Below, piece after piece: positions 1-8,148 of a DNA stretch of 64,000 nt (position 1 is the first letter of the stretch; the number at the start of each line of letters is the position of its first letter). A program made the position numbers and the translations under genes. Below the pieces are notes generated by a model. It saw only the letters and a list, made by a program, of their open reading frames with translations. It searched no databases and had not been told where the DNA came from. Source of the DNA: G963663735 sp963663735 (lineage in GTDB: Bacteria > Acidobacteriota > UBA6911 > RPQK01 > JAPXNP01). Where the stretch lies: positions 62,001-126,000 of the forward strand of contig CAXXHN010000002.1 in NCBI GenBank assembly GCA_963663735.2. Reading direction: 5' to 3'.

Positions 1-536
1 GGGATGAACCTGTGCATTTCGCCATACAGTTTGACATCCTTGAGAATCTCGCTCCGATAAGCTTTTAATGAGCATCCGTAATCATGCAGTTTTACACCCG
101 TGACCCGGCCGATCAGCCAGTTGGCGATCCGGGAAGGGAATGTCCGCATCAGGGAGTTGTCCTTGCGTTCTTTTCTCCATCCGCTGACTACGTCAAAACC
201 TTTGTCCAGTTCATCAAGGAGTTTAGGTATGTCTGAAGGGTCATTCTGCAGGTCTCCGTCCATCGCTATGATTATTTTTCCACCTGCCTGGTCGAATCCT
301 GCTGACATGGCGGCTGTCTGTCCGTAATTTCGTCTCAAATCGAGTACAGTTACCCGGGAATCCTGCTCTGCTATTTTTTTCAGAACATCCAGAGTCTGAT
401 CAGTAGAACCATCGTTGATATAGATGATTTCAGACTCCTGGTTTAAAAGGCCGTCCAGCGCAGCAGAAATTTGTCCATGCAGTATGGCGGCATTTTCTTC
501 CTCTTCAAACATCGGTACCACTAAAGATAGATCCAT
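1..536 (-). CDS. Glycosyltransferase family 2, polyprenyl-phosphate sugar transferase-like (partial, 3' end outside window)
   Basis: The first 178 codons are present; the gene runs off the left edge. Reading leftward from ATG at 536 gives a GT-A fold start (MDLSLVVPMFEEEENA), NDGSTDQT at residues 41-48 and the metal/nucleotide-binding DGD at about 93-95 followed by LQNDP. The later part, with LHDYGCSLKAYR near 150-160 and LYGEMHRF near 170, is characteristic of the DPM1/GtrB/ArnC-like subgroup that transfers a sugar from a nucleotide donor to a polyprenyl phosphate at the inner membrane face. Whether a C-terminal membrane domain follows cannot be seen. No RBS stands out upstream. The family is clear; the sugar and acceptor are unknown. 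Confidence 0.88.
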   Translation of the reverse strand, partial: MDLSLVVPMFEEEENAAILHGQISAALDGLLNQESEIIYINDGSTDQTLDVLKKIAEQDSRVTVLDLRRNYGQTAAMSAGFDQAGGKIIIAMDGDLQNDPSDIPKLLDELDKGFDVVSGWRKERKDNSLMRTFPSRIANWLIGRVTGVKLHDYGCSLKAYRSEILKDVKLYGEMHRFI

Positions 537-638
537 ATGAAATGTAATATTAACAGGGATCAGGGAATTCGTCGATAGATGCCTGATTAAAGACTATCGG
601 GGTGGAGGTGGAGACAGGCATTAAATAATGGGTGCTGC

Positions 639-854
639 TCATTCAATTTCAATATCCAGCGAAGGTAAACGCTTCAGGTTGCGAGGAATCCGTTTTTTTG
701 CCCAGGAGTATTCCTGGTTTTCACAAATTATGGATATGTCTCTGGCCGTTTCATTCGCCGAAGAAGGTGGGCAGGTGGAAGCTGGTTCCTTTTCAATTGT
801 GGATTTGCCAAGTTTAAATAATTTAGTAATAAGGTACATAGAGTTGAGCACCAA
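639..854 (-). CDS. Possible small hypothetical protein (71 aa)
   Basis: A short minus-strand frame upstream of, and in the same direction as, the glycosyltransferase gene. The product is lysine-rich with two cysteines, no signal peptide and no recognisable motif. Codon choice looks bacterial and unremarkable, and an internal ATG six codons in could also be the start. A plus-strand frame (628-945) overlaps it, and at most one of the two is likely to be real. I do not recognise the product; it may be a chance frame. Confidence 0.25.
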   Translation of the reverse strand: MVLNSMYLITKLFKLGKSTIEKEPASTCPPSSANETARDISIICENQEYSWAKKRIPRNLKRLPSLDIEIE

Positions 855-1079
855 TAAATTCGATCAGGCAGTAGCATGGTTTTTTCTCCTTTTTACAGGG
901 CAGGGAGAAGCTGCTACATCGTTTAATTATAGAAGGATAACATAAAATCATTCAGGTCCTGGCAGTTATGGTAACCAAGAGCCTTCAAACGGGTGGGATG
1001 TTAGTATTCCTGGATAATCTGGAAGGTGTCAGTAGGAGAAAATAAAAAACTGCAGACATTGCTTTCATAGGGAGTGGTT

Positions 1080-1097
1080 TGTGTATTATCATTCATC
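1080..1097 (+). promoter_or_regulatory. ARG-box-like operator before argR
   Basis: Core TGTATTATCATTCA at 1082-1095 matches the ArgR operator consensus TGNATWWWWATNCA at 13 of 14 positions; the full 18-mer matches at 16 of 18. It lies directly upstream of the ATG at 1103, where ArgR binding would give autoregulation. Seen by eye; binding is inferred. Confidence 0.5.
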
Positions 1098-1102
1098 CTG
1101 TT

Positions 1103-1540
1103 ATGCACTCAGACAAACACAAGAGACAGCAGGAAATTATCGACCAGATCAGTAGGAAGACCATTTCAAGTCAGGAAGATTTGAAAGCCAGCCTGGTTAC
1201 AGCCGGAGTTGAAGTAACCCAGGCCACTCTGTCGAGGGACTTGAAGGAACTTGGTGTAGTTAAGATTGTAACGGACAACGGCCTCTACAAATATACCTTG
1301 TCCGGTCCCGCGGACCGGATTCGGATCCTGAGCTGTGAAGTAAGCGGAAATATTCTGGTTTTAAAAACAGATAATGGTCTGGCTCCGGCAGTTGCCTATG
1401 AAGTTGACAGCATGGATATGCCCCAGATCCTGGGTACGGTTGCCGGAGAGAATACCTTGTTTATTGTGATTGCCGATGATGCGGACAAGGAAAAGACAAG
1501 ATCTGAACTGTGGGAAAGACTGACTGAATCCAAGTCCTGA
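1103..1540 (+). CDS. argR: Arginine repressor ArgR
   Basis: Hexameric transcription factor that senses arginine and controls arginine metabolism genes. The N-terminal winged helix (residues 1-70) carries the family motif TQATLSRDLKELGVVK at 39-54. The C-terminal oligomerisation and ligand domain (about 80-145) has AVAYEVDSMDMPQILGTVAG. With ATG 1103 as start the protein is 145 aa, close to other ArgR/AhrC proteins. A TTG at 1079 with AGGGAG four bases upstream would add eight residues but would place the start inside an ARG-box-like site. The usual GDD motif that contacts the arginine guanidinium is GEN here (residues 115-117). The gene sits 250 bp upstream of argH, which has its own ARG-box match, so autoregulation and argH control are likely. 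Confidence 0.93.
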   Translation: MHSDKHKRQQEIIDQISRKTISSQEDLKASLVTAGVEVTQATLSRDLKELGVVKIVTDNGLYKYTLSGPADRIRILSCEVSGNILVLKTDNGLAPAVAYEVDSMDMPQILGTVAGENTLFIVIADDADKEKTRSELWERLTESKS

Positions 1541-1620
1541 ATCACGGCTCAAAGGAACGTGTTTTCAGCCGCCGGCAGCGGAAGAGTGCTTTTTAAATCC
1601 TCGTGGAGGCTTTTAGCCGT

Positions 1621-1638
1621 TCTGCATAAATACTCAGT
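1621..1638 (+). promoter_or_regulatory. ARG-box-like operator in the argR-argH gap
   Basis: Core TGCATAAATACTCA at 1623-1636 matches TGNATWWWWATNCA at 13 of 14 positions, and the 18-mer matches at 17 of 18. It overlaps a -10-like CATAAAT, a typical arrangement for repression of argH by ArgR. No second box was found three bases away, so it would be a single box. Confidence 0.55.
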
Positions 1639-1791
1639 AACCGAAAATAGTTTTAACTGCAAAAAATCGGGAGCGCATGGTGTCCGCTTTCATTTATGGC
1701 CCCATTATGATGCTGTCCTTGATTATCCTATGCAGGGAAACTGACAGGCATCTGCACCAATCGGTACCAGTGGGATTCCCGGAGGATAATA

Positions 1792-3195
1792 ATGGAAAAC
1801 AATAAAAAAAACGGTGAGAAACGGGCTTCCCGGGCTCTCTGGTCAGGGCGGCTGACTGAAACCAACCCACTTGTGAGCAAATATACCTGTTCAGTGGGCT
1901 TGGACCGAAAGCTGGGCATATATGATATTAGGGGCAGCCGGGCTCATGTAAACATGCTCCAAAAGTCCAACCTTTTAACTGGAAAGGAATCTGCCCTGAT
2001 TCTGGAAGGCCTGGAAAGGATTGAATCAGAGATAAAGGACGGATCTTTTGTTTACAGGAATGAACTTGAAGATATTCACATGAATATTGAAAGCAGGCTG
2101 CAGGAGTTGGTTGGAGACGTAGGCGGCAAGCTCCATACCGCCCGCAGCAGGAATGATCAGGTTCAACTGGATTCCCGTCTGTATATGATGGACACTGCCC
2201 TGCTTTGGCAGGATCTTTTGACCCGGCTGGTCAGGAAGATCATTCGAAAGGCTGAATCGCACCAGGAAGACCTGTTTCCTGCCTGGACCCACATGCAGTC
2301 GGCACAACCCATGTCCTGGGGGCACTATTTTTTGGGCCTGGCAGAAATGTTTTATCGCGATTACTGCAGGCTGGATTCTTTTTCTGAACTGCATGACTAT
2401 TCACCTTTGGGAGCAGGCGCTCTATCCGGGACTTCTCTGGATACCGATCCGGAATTCACTGCCAATGAACTTGGTTTCAGCAGACCCTTCAGCAACAGTT
2501 ATGATGCTGTGGGTGAGCGGGACTGCGCGCTCGAAATCATCCAAATTGCCACCCAGATAATGATTCATCTGAGCCGGTGTTCTGAAGACTGGATTTATAT
2601 GGCAAGCACTGCTGTAAGCTGGATAAATCTGCCGGATGAAGTCTGTACCGGAAGCAGCATGATGCCACAGAAGAAGAATCCTGACCTGCTCGAATTAACC
2701 AGGGGCAAGGCTGCCACAGTCATTGGTCATGCCAATGCCATGGCGGTTCTCCTCAAGGGCCTCCCCACTTCCTATCACCGGGACCTGCAACAGGATAAGT
2801 TTCATCTTTTTGAAGCCGCAGATATTGTTGAGGATGCGCTGCAGGTTATTGGATTGGCAGTGGAAGGGATGGAACTGGATACAGTGAAAACGAAGGCCTC
2901 TCTTCAGGATGGGTTCATGATGGCTACTGAGCTGGCCGAATATTTTGTATCCCTCGGTATCCCTTTCCGCAAGGCCCATAACCTGGTGGGAAAACTGGTG
3001 AAACGATGTGTTGATTCAGATTGCCGGCTGGAAGATCTGCCACTTCCGGTTATCCAGGACATTGTTCCCGGCTGCGGCCCTGAAGTCTATGGGAAGCTTT
3101 TACCCGAGGTAGTCCTTGCGAGAACAGGCGCGGGATCCACCGGCCTTGCCTCGATAAAAAGGCAATTGGACTGGTGGGAAAAAAGGCTGGGATAG
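1792..3195 (+). CDS. argH: Argininosuccinate lyase
   Basis: Cytoplasmic homotetramer that splits argininosuccinate into arginine and fumarate, the last step of arginine biosynthesis. At 467 aa it is the usual length. TARSRNDQV lies at residues 116-124. The catalytic Thr-His region WTHMQSAQP spans about 165-173. The fumarase/aspartase superfamily signature GSSMMPQKKNPD is at 287-298 and contains the catalytic serine loop. GGAGG sits seven bases before the ATG. It follows argR with an ARG-box-like site in the 250-bp gap, so arginine repression is likely. No other arginine biosynthesis genes (argG, argF) are in the window. Confidence 0.96.
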   Translation: MENNKKNGEKRASRALWSGRLTETNPLVSKYTCSVGLDRKLGIYDIRGSRAHVNMLQKSNLLTGKESALILEGLERIESEIKDGSFVYRNELEDIHMNIESRLQELVGDVGGKLHTARSRNDQVQLDSRLYMMDTALLWQDLLTRLVRKIIRKAESHQEDLFPAWTHMQSAQPMSWGHYFLGLAEMFYRDYCRLDSFSELHDYSPLGAGALSGTSLDTDPEFTANELGFSRPFSNSYDAVGERDCALEIIQIATQIMIHLSRCSEDWIYMASTAVSWINLPDEVCTGSSMMPQKKNPDLLELTRGKAATVIGHANAMAVLLKGLPTSYHRDLQQDKFHLFEAADIVEDALQVIGLAVEGMELDTVKTKASLQDGFMMATELAEYFVSLGIPFRKAHNLVGKLVKRCVDSDCRLEDLPLPVIQDIVPGCGPEVYGKLLPEVVLARTGAGSTGLASIKRQLDWWEKRLG

Positions 3196-3495
3196 GAAGG
3201 GTGAAACAAGATCTGCCGCGAGCTCCGGAAGGAGGACTGAACTTTTGTTGCCTCCACTCGATCCAAACAACATCCGGCTGTCAATAATGTTTAGTGCGGA
3301 CCGGCTTTTATTGCTGTGATTAAAAACTGTATACTAAATAAAAAGGCACTCTAATTACATATATCATCGGTCGGAAAATTGTTATCAGGTTTTTCTCTTC
3401 CGGGACTGTATGTTTTTTCAGTCCCGCATTGAAAAAAGTTTTATGCTTTAGATCAATAAAATAGTATGCAGCATACAAAGGCATAAGGAGGAAAT
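3196..3495 (+). other. metK leader region with a perfect hairpin
   Basis: 300 bases between argH and metK. A weak promoter candidate has TATACT at 3330-3335. A perfect 8-bp stem (CGGGACTG 3401-3408 and CAGTCCCG 3419-3426) encloses a 10-base T-rich loop, about 70 bases before metK. No T run follows directly, so it is not a classical terminator. The conserved core of the SAM-I riboswitch was looked for and not seen. Confidence 0.4.
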
Positions 3496-4647
3496 ATGGC
3501 GCGCAATGGAAAATACCTCTTCACATCAGAGTCAGTAACTGAAGGCCATCCAGACAAAATAGCAGATCAGATTTCAGACGCGGTCCTGGATGCAGTTATG
3601 GCTGAAGACCCGACCGGCAGAGTGGCATGTGAAACAATGATTACCACCGGACTCATTATTGTAGCCGGTGAAATTACAACAAAAGCAGTGCTTGATGTTC
3701 AGAAGATAGCCCGGGAAACCGTCAGGGAAATCGGATATAACCGGGACATATATGGCTTTGACTGCAATACCTGTGGAGTGCTGGTTTCACTGGATACCCA
3801 GTCGCCTGACATTGCGCAGGGTGTGGACACCGGCGGTGCCGGAGACCAGGGATTAATGTTCGGTTATGCCTGTAACGAGACCAGGGAGCTGATGCCCCTA
3901 CCCATACAGCTGGCTCACGCCCTGACGTTCAAACTGTCGGATGCCAGGAAGAATGATGGGGCTGACTGGATGAGGCCGGACGGAAAGTCCCAGGTAACAG
4001 TGGAATACCATGGAAACAAGCCGGCTAGAATTGAGGCAGTAGTAGTCTCCACCCAGCACAGTGCTGAGATTTCCAATGAGGACCTGCACGCTGGAATCAT
4101 GGAACTGGTAATCAATCCCACTTTACCCGAAGGGCTGATTGATGAGAAGACCAAGATCTTTATTAATCCTACCGGCAGGTTTGTCACCGGTGGACCTCAG
4201 GGAGATTGCGGACTGACCGGAAGGAAGATAATAGTAGATACCTACGGAGGAGTAGGGAGCCACGGGGGAGGCGCTTTCTCGGGCAAGGATCCTTCAAAAG
4301 TTGACCGGTCGGCCTGCTACATGGCCAGGTATATTGCCAAGAACTGTGTGGCTGCGGGAGTAGCCGAAAAGATGGCCGTGCAACTGGCCTATGCCATTGG
4401 TGTAGCCGAGCCGGTTTCGGTTATGGCGGATACCTTTGGTACTGGCAAGATAGATGAGTCTAAGATCGAGGATGTTATCAGGGGGCATTTCCAGCTGACT
4501 CCGGCCGGGATCATAGAATCCCTGCAGCTTCGCAGGCCGGTTTTCAAAAAAACAGCTGCTTATGGACATTTCGGACGTGAACTGCCTGAGTTTACCTGGG
4601 AAAAGCTGGACAAAGCCGCTGCAATAAGATCTGAACTGGGTCTCTAA
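3496..4647 (+). CDS. metK: S-adenosylmethionine synthetase
   Basis: Makes S-adenosylmethionine from methionine and ATP in the cytoplasm, releasing phosphate and diphosphate. At 383 aa it is standard length. GHPDK is at residues 17-21, the ATP-binding GAGDQGLMFGYA at 114-125, and the glycine-rich phosphate loop GGGAFSGKD at 257-265. A strong AAGGAGG precedes the ATG. It stands alone, with argH 300 bp upstream and a rhomboid gene downstream. The hairpin in its leader (3401-3426) might be regulatory, but no known SAM riboswitch class was recognised. Confidence 0.97.
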   Translation: MARNGKYLFTSESVTEGHPDKIADQISDAVLDAVMAEDPTGRVACETMITTGLIIVAGEITTKAVLDVQKIARETVREIGYNRDIYGFDCNTCGVLVSLDTQSPDIAQGVDTGGAGDQGLMFGYACNETRELMPLPIQLAHALTFKLSDARKNDGADWMRPDGKSQVTVEYHGNKPARIEAVVVSTQHSAEISNEDLHAGIMELVINPTLPEGLIDEKTKIFINPTGRFVTGGPQGDCGLTGRKIIVDTYGGVGSHGGGAFSGKDPSKVDRSACYMARYIAKNCVAAGVAEKMAVQLAYAIGVAEPVSVMADTFGTGKIDESKIEDVIRGHFQLTPAGIIESLQLRRPVFKKTAAYGHFGRELPEFTWEKLDKAAAIRSELGL

Positions 4648-4689
4648 TATCACTGAGCGTTTTTAATAAAGTGCCAGAAATCATTGTCC

Positions 4690-4738
4690 GGGGAAAGCAC
4701 TGTGAATCCGTGGTTGATCGCGGATTGCGACTTTCCCC
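4690..4738 (+). other. Nested stem-loop between metK and rhomboid gene
   Basis: Two nested perfect stems: GGGGAAAG (4690-4697) with CTTTCCCC (4731-4738), and inside it AATCCG (4705-4710) with CGGATT (4721-4726), separated by small asymmetric internal loops. No T run follows. It could be a weak terminator of metK, an RNA processing site or a small structured RNA. Confidence 0.4.
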
Positions 4739-4767
4739 AGGCTTGTTTCTGAACCCCTGGTTTCAAC

Positions 4768-5520
4768 ATGAATCTAAATTCCGGATACCGCATAAGTTTC
4801 GGCCCTCGAATCAGCCCGATGGTGAAATACCTGGTCGTTATTAATTCTCTGGTATTCGTCTGGCAGTTTCTGTCCAGAATCAGCGGGGGAGGTTACGGTT
4901 TAATCACGACTTTTGGACTCGTTCCCGCCTCGGTTCTGGGTAAGCTGTATTTCTGGCAGCTGGGAACTTACCTCTTTTTGCATGCTGATTTCTGGCACTT
5001 GTTTTTCAACATGTTCGCTCTCTGGATGTTCGGGACCGAACTGGAGATGAGCTGGGGAAGGCGGACTTTTGGACGGTATTTTTTCATCACAGGAATTGGA
5101 GCCGGAATACTGTCAGTTTTTGCCAACCCGACATCAGGGATTCCGACCATAGGCGCGAGTGGTGCCATTTATGGGATTCTTTTGGCTTATGGCATGATGT
5201 TTCCTAACCGTTATGTCTACCTGTATTTTCTATTCCCGGTGAAGGTTAAATACTTCGTCGGCGTACTGGGAATAATTACTTTTTTAATGGCATTATCTGA
5301 CCAGGGCAGTACTGTTTCCCACATAGCGCACTTGGGAGGAATGCTGGTTGGGCTTTTCTACCTGAAAGGCTGGTTTTCCCTGCGGGAAATCAGGAGACAG
5401 TATGCGCAGTGGAAGATAATCCGCCTTAGGAGATCTTTCCAGGTGCACGATTTTAACGATCCCGCAGAGAAAAGGGACACTACTCCCCGGAAAAAGGACG
5501 ATGATTTCTGGATAAACTGA
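4768..5520 (+). CDS. Rhomboid family intramembrane serine protease
   Basis: Membrane protease with six core helices that cuts substrates within or near the membrane. At 250 aa it has HADFWHLFFNMF at residues 72-83, whose His and Asn are family-conserved. The catalytic serine lies in GASGAIYG (Ser131) and the catalytic histidine in HIAHLGG (His188). A charged 45-residue cytoplasmic tail follows the last helix. No clear RBS precedes the ATG at 4768; a later ATG at 4819 would trim an N-terminal stretch without harming the core. The substrate is unknown. A radical SAM gene follows after 52 bases, probably cotranscribed. Confidence 0.9.
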   Translation: MNLNSGYRISFGPRISPMVKYLVVINSLVFVWQFLSRISGGGYGLITTFGLVPASVLGKLYFWQLGTYLFLHADFWHLFFNMFALWMFGTELEMSWGRRTFGRYFFITGIGAGILSVFANPTSGIPTIGASGAIYGILLAYGMMFPNRYVYLYFLFPVKVKYFVGVLGIITFLMALSDQGSTVSHIAHLGGMLVGLFYLKGWFSLREIRRQYAQWKIIRLRRSFQVHDFNDPAEKRDTTPRKKDDDFWIN

Positions 5521-5572
5521 AGTATCCGGCTGCTGAAATGGAGCGGCCGGTATTGAGTGAAGCAGGGCTAAG

Positions 5573-6583
5573 ATGAGCAGGACATCCAACAGATTGTTTT
5601 TACTCGGTTCCTATCTGAGGCGGAAAACCAGGTTGGATTCGCTCCCGGCCTCATTGATAGTTGAGACTACCAGCCGCTGTAATTTGAAATGCCCCATGTG
5701 CCCCCGGCAATTATCCGATTACCCGGCTGCTGACATGGACCCCCAACTTTTCGAACAGATAGTGGATGAGATTCGCGGGGAATCGGGGCTTATTTTCCCA
5801 TGGGGCCTGGGTGAACCCCTCATGAATCCTGATATTTTCAGAATGATACGCTATTGTCACGAAGCCGGCCTTTATACGGTGGTTTCGACGAATGCTACCA
5901 TGCTGAACAGGGAAAGAGGCATGGAACTTATCCATTCTGGTCTGGATAACCTGATCATCGCTTTTGACGGCACAACCCCTGAGGTATATGAAAAATACAG
6001 GGTGAATGCCAGTTTTGAGAAGGTGATGTCAAATGTCCTTGAATTCCTGAAGCTGAAAAAAGAGATGAAATCCTCCCTTTTTGTTGTGATGCAGATGGTC
6101 AGGCTTCCCGGAAATGCCCACCAGGTTGAGGATTACCGTCGTATGTGGAACCGGGAGGGAGTAGACGAGGTTCGGATTAAGGAGGATGAGATCATTGTTG
6201 AGGGCATCGCCTTTGCGGGCAGAGCTGAACGGAAGGTTCAGCGACATCCCTGTTACCTGTTATGGCAGGGTCCGGTGCATATCGATTACAAGGGAGATTT
6301 AAGGCCCTGCTGTTACATGTTTCAGAACAAACCTGTAGGAAATGTAAGGGAGCGTTCAATAAAGGATTTATGGAGTTCCGAGGCAATGCAAGCCCTGCGG
6401 AGAGCCCATCTGGAAGGGAACCTGTCAGCTTATCCTGACTGTGGTTCATGTTATGCCCCCAATCCAGCCTTTCCAGTGATAGCCGGAAGTTTTCTGGTCA
6501 ACTCTGAATCGCTCAGAAAATGGATTCCCAGAATTGAAAAGATGGCTTTGCTGCATCGTCTTCCTTTTTTCAGGGACAGGTAA
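5573..6583 (+). CDS. Radical SAM/SPASM domain protein
   Basis: Iron-sulfur enzyme of 336 aa that uses S-adenosylmethionine for radical chemistry. The N-terminal CNLKCPMC (Cys36, 40, 43) binds the [4Fe-4S] cluster that splits SAM. A GLGEP-type SAM-contact motif lies at 78-82. The C-terminal part has Cys227, Cys246, Cys247, Cys290 and Cys293 in a SPASM-like arrangement (RPCCYMF, then CGSC), which binds auxiliary clusters. SPASM proteins modify peptides, sugars or cofactors; no short peptide substrate gene is visible nearby. Neighbours are a rhomboid protease upstream and a nucleotide-sugar epimerase downstream, so a role in envelope glycan chemistry is possible but only inferred. Confidence 0.88.
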   Translation: MSRTSNRLFLLGSYLRRKTRLDSLPASLIVETTSRCNLKCPMCPRQLSDYPAADMDPQLFEQIVDEIRGESGLIFPWGLGEPLMNPDIFRMIRYCHEAGLYTVVSTNATMLNRERGMELIHSGLDNLIIAFDGTTPEVYEKYRVNASFEKVMSNVLEFLKLKKEMKSSLFVVMQMVRLPGNAHQVEDYRRMWNREGVDEVRIKEDEIIVEGIAFAGRAERKVQRHPCYLLWQGPVHIDYKGDLRPCCYMFQNKPVGNVRERSIKDLWSSEAMQALRRAHLEGNLSAYPDCGSCYAPNPAFPVIAGSFLVNSESLRKWIPRIEKMALLHRLPFFRDR

Positions 6584-6674
6584 GAAATGTGGCGCAGCTG
6601 CTTACGGCGGGAGGTTACTGGAAAAAAACCAGTCAGATTGTCGTGAAGGATAAAAAGAGATAGGTTGAGATTAT

Positions 6675-7736
6675 ATGAGTAAATACCTGGTAACCGGAGC
6701 GGCTGGATTCATTGCATCGCGCACAGTGGAACTATTGCTGGAGCAAGGGCATGAAGTTGTAGCCGTTGATAACCTGAATGACTATTATGACATAAGGTTG
6801 AAGGCCTATCGGCTTCTGAGGATGGCCAGGATGGCAGGAGCGGACGACAAACTGGTGGGGGACCTGGATGTTGGCAGAACCTCTCCCTCCGGTTATGCCG
6901 GTCCTGAGAAATTTGAATGTGGAAGGCTGGAATTCAGGCTCCTGGATATTGAGAACCAGCCTGACCTTGCGGAGTTGTTCAGGGTAAACAGTTTCGATGC
7001 TGTCCTGAACCTTGCGGCCAGGGCCGGTGTGCGAAGGAGCCTTGAAATCCCTGGTGAATACTTTAAGACCAACGTATTAGGAACCCTGAATCTTCTTGAC
7101 TGCATGAAAGACGCAGGGGTGTCTAAGCTGGTGCTGGCTTCAACTTCTTCTCTATATGCGGGGCAGCCATTGCCCTTTGTAGAGTCCCTGCCTGTAAACA
7201 ACCCCTTGAGTCCCTATTCCGCCAGCAAGAAGGCGGCAGAACTCCTGGCACACAGCTACCATCATCTGTACCATATCGATGTGAGCGTACTCCGTTACTT
7301 TACCGTATTCGGCCCGGCCGGCAGGCCTGATATGGCTCCTTTCAGGTTTATAAAGTGGATATCTGAAGGAACCCCGATCAGGCTGTTTGGCGACGGCTTC
7401 CAGTCGAGGGATTTTACTTATGTCGACGATATAGCACGGGGAACTGTTGCCGCTATCCGGCTCCTCGGTTACGAGATCATTAATTTGGGCGGAGGGAATA
7501 ATCCAGTGACTATCATGCAGATAATAAACTGGCTGGAAGAAATGCTGGGAAGAAAAGCAAGAATCGACTACTATCCCCACCATCCAGCTGATCTCAAGGA
7601 TACTCTGGCTGATATCAGCAAGGCCGAATTGCTACTGGACTGGAAACCGGAAGTCCAGGTAAAGGAGGGGTTTGCCAGAACGGTACAATGGTGCCGGAAC
7701 CGGGAAGAAGGTGGTAGCGTAAAATGGGCCGTCTGA
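6675..7736 (+). CDS. NAD-dependent nucleotide-sugar epimerase/dehydratase (extended SDR)
   Basis: Cytoplasmic SDR enzyme of 353 aa acting on a UDP- or dTDP-sugar. The Rossmann motif is GAAGFIA (residues 8-14), with alanine where the third glycine is common. DNLNDYYD at 32-39 is typical of UDP-glucuronate/UDP-glucose 4-epimerase relatives. The catalytic triad region has STSSLY at 156-161 and YSASK at 181-185 (Tyr181, Lys185). Residues 50-85 are longer than in many relatives. No neighbouring sugar-pathway gene fixes the substrate; galT and pgm are elsewhere in the window. Probably in one transcript with the radical SAM gene, 91 bases upstream. Confidence 0.88.
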   Translation: MSKYLVTGAAGFIASRTVELLLEQGHEVVAVDNLNDYYDIRLKAYRLLRMARMAGADDKLVGDLDVGRTSPSGYAGPEKFECGRLEFRLLDIENQPDLAELFRVNSFDAVLNLAARAGVRRSLEIPGEYFKTNVLGTLNLLDCMKDAGVSKLVLASTSSLYAGQPLPFVESLPVNNPLSPYSASKKAAELLAHSYHHLYHIDVSVLRYFTVFGPAGRPDMAPFRFIKWISEGTPIRLFGDGFQSRDFTYVDDIARGTVAAIRLLGYEIINLGGGNNPVTIMQIINWLEEMLGRKARIDYYPHHPADLKDTLADISKAELLLDWKPEVQVKEGFARTVQWCRNREEGGSVKWAV

Positions 7737-8148
7737 ATCTGCAAATAAGGGGCAATGGCCAGAATTGGATCCTGGAAATAAGTGAATCTGAAACTCGTTT
7801 GGTAAATTATGTATTAGCACAAAGAAAGAAAAAAAATAAAATTCTTTTTTGAAATATTTTCTGAATTTCTCGTATTACTTAACTGATATTCCGTGCGGCA
7901 GCAGGTGAAATCGAATGTATGCCCCGGTTTTCGAAAACAGTGGGAAAAGGTGGGCATTATTTATTGAGACTTGGGTCTTTCCTCCAAACTGCAAAATACC
8001 TGAACAATCCAGTATGGATCCATGTTAATTCAGGCATGTTCAACAGGTTTCAGGTTGAGGGTAACTGAAAGATAAATAGCGGAAATTAAGATAAAGATAT
8101 TCCCGGGCCTTGAGCTCAGGATTCCGGGGTAAACAGGGAGTTGATACT
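7737..8148 (+). other. Intergenic region before efflux operon
   Basis: About 410 bases, AT-rich around 7800-7880. A weak promoter candidate for the efflux operon is TTGAAA (7849-7854), 18 bases, TATTAC (7873-7878). An A-rich/T-rich stretch at 7821-7850 could fold weakly as a terminator for the epimerase transcript. No gene was recognised. Confidence 0.3.

Larger units (their letters stand above)
537..1102. other. Intergenic region between glycosyltransferase and argR
   Basis: About 560 bases with no confidently recognised gene. Open frames exist on both strands between 628 and 945, but only the minus-strand one (639-854) has plausible codon use, and it is listed separately as doubtful. The argR end contains an AGGGAG sequence at 1069-1074 and an ARG-box-like site at 1080-1097. 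Nothing else convincing was seen. Confidence 0.5.

Noticed and set aside
628..945. 105-codon plus-strand frame left of argR
   Set aside because: No domain or signal and no RBS; overlaps a better minus-strand candidate. At most one is real.
1559..1744. 61-codon plus-strand frame between argR and argH
   Set aside because: No recognisable protein features, overlaps the ARG-box-like site and promoter area; likely chance.
3196..3495. SAM riboswitch before metK
   Set aside because: Conserved core sequences of the common SAM-I class were not found; only a hairpin remains.
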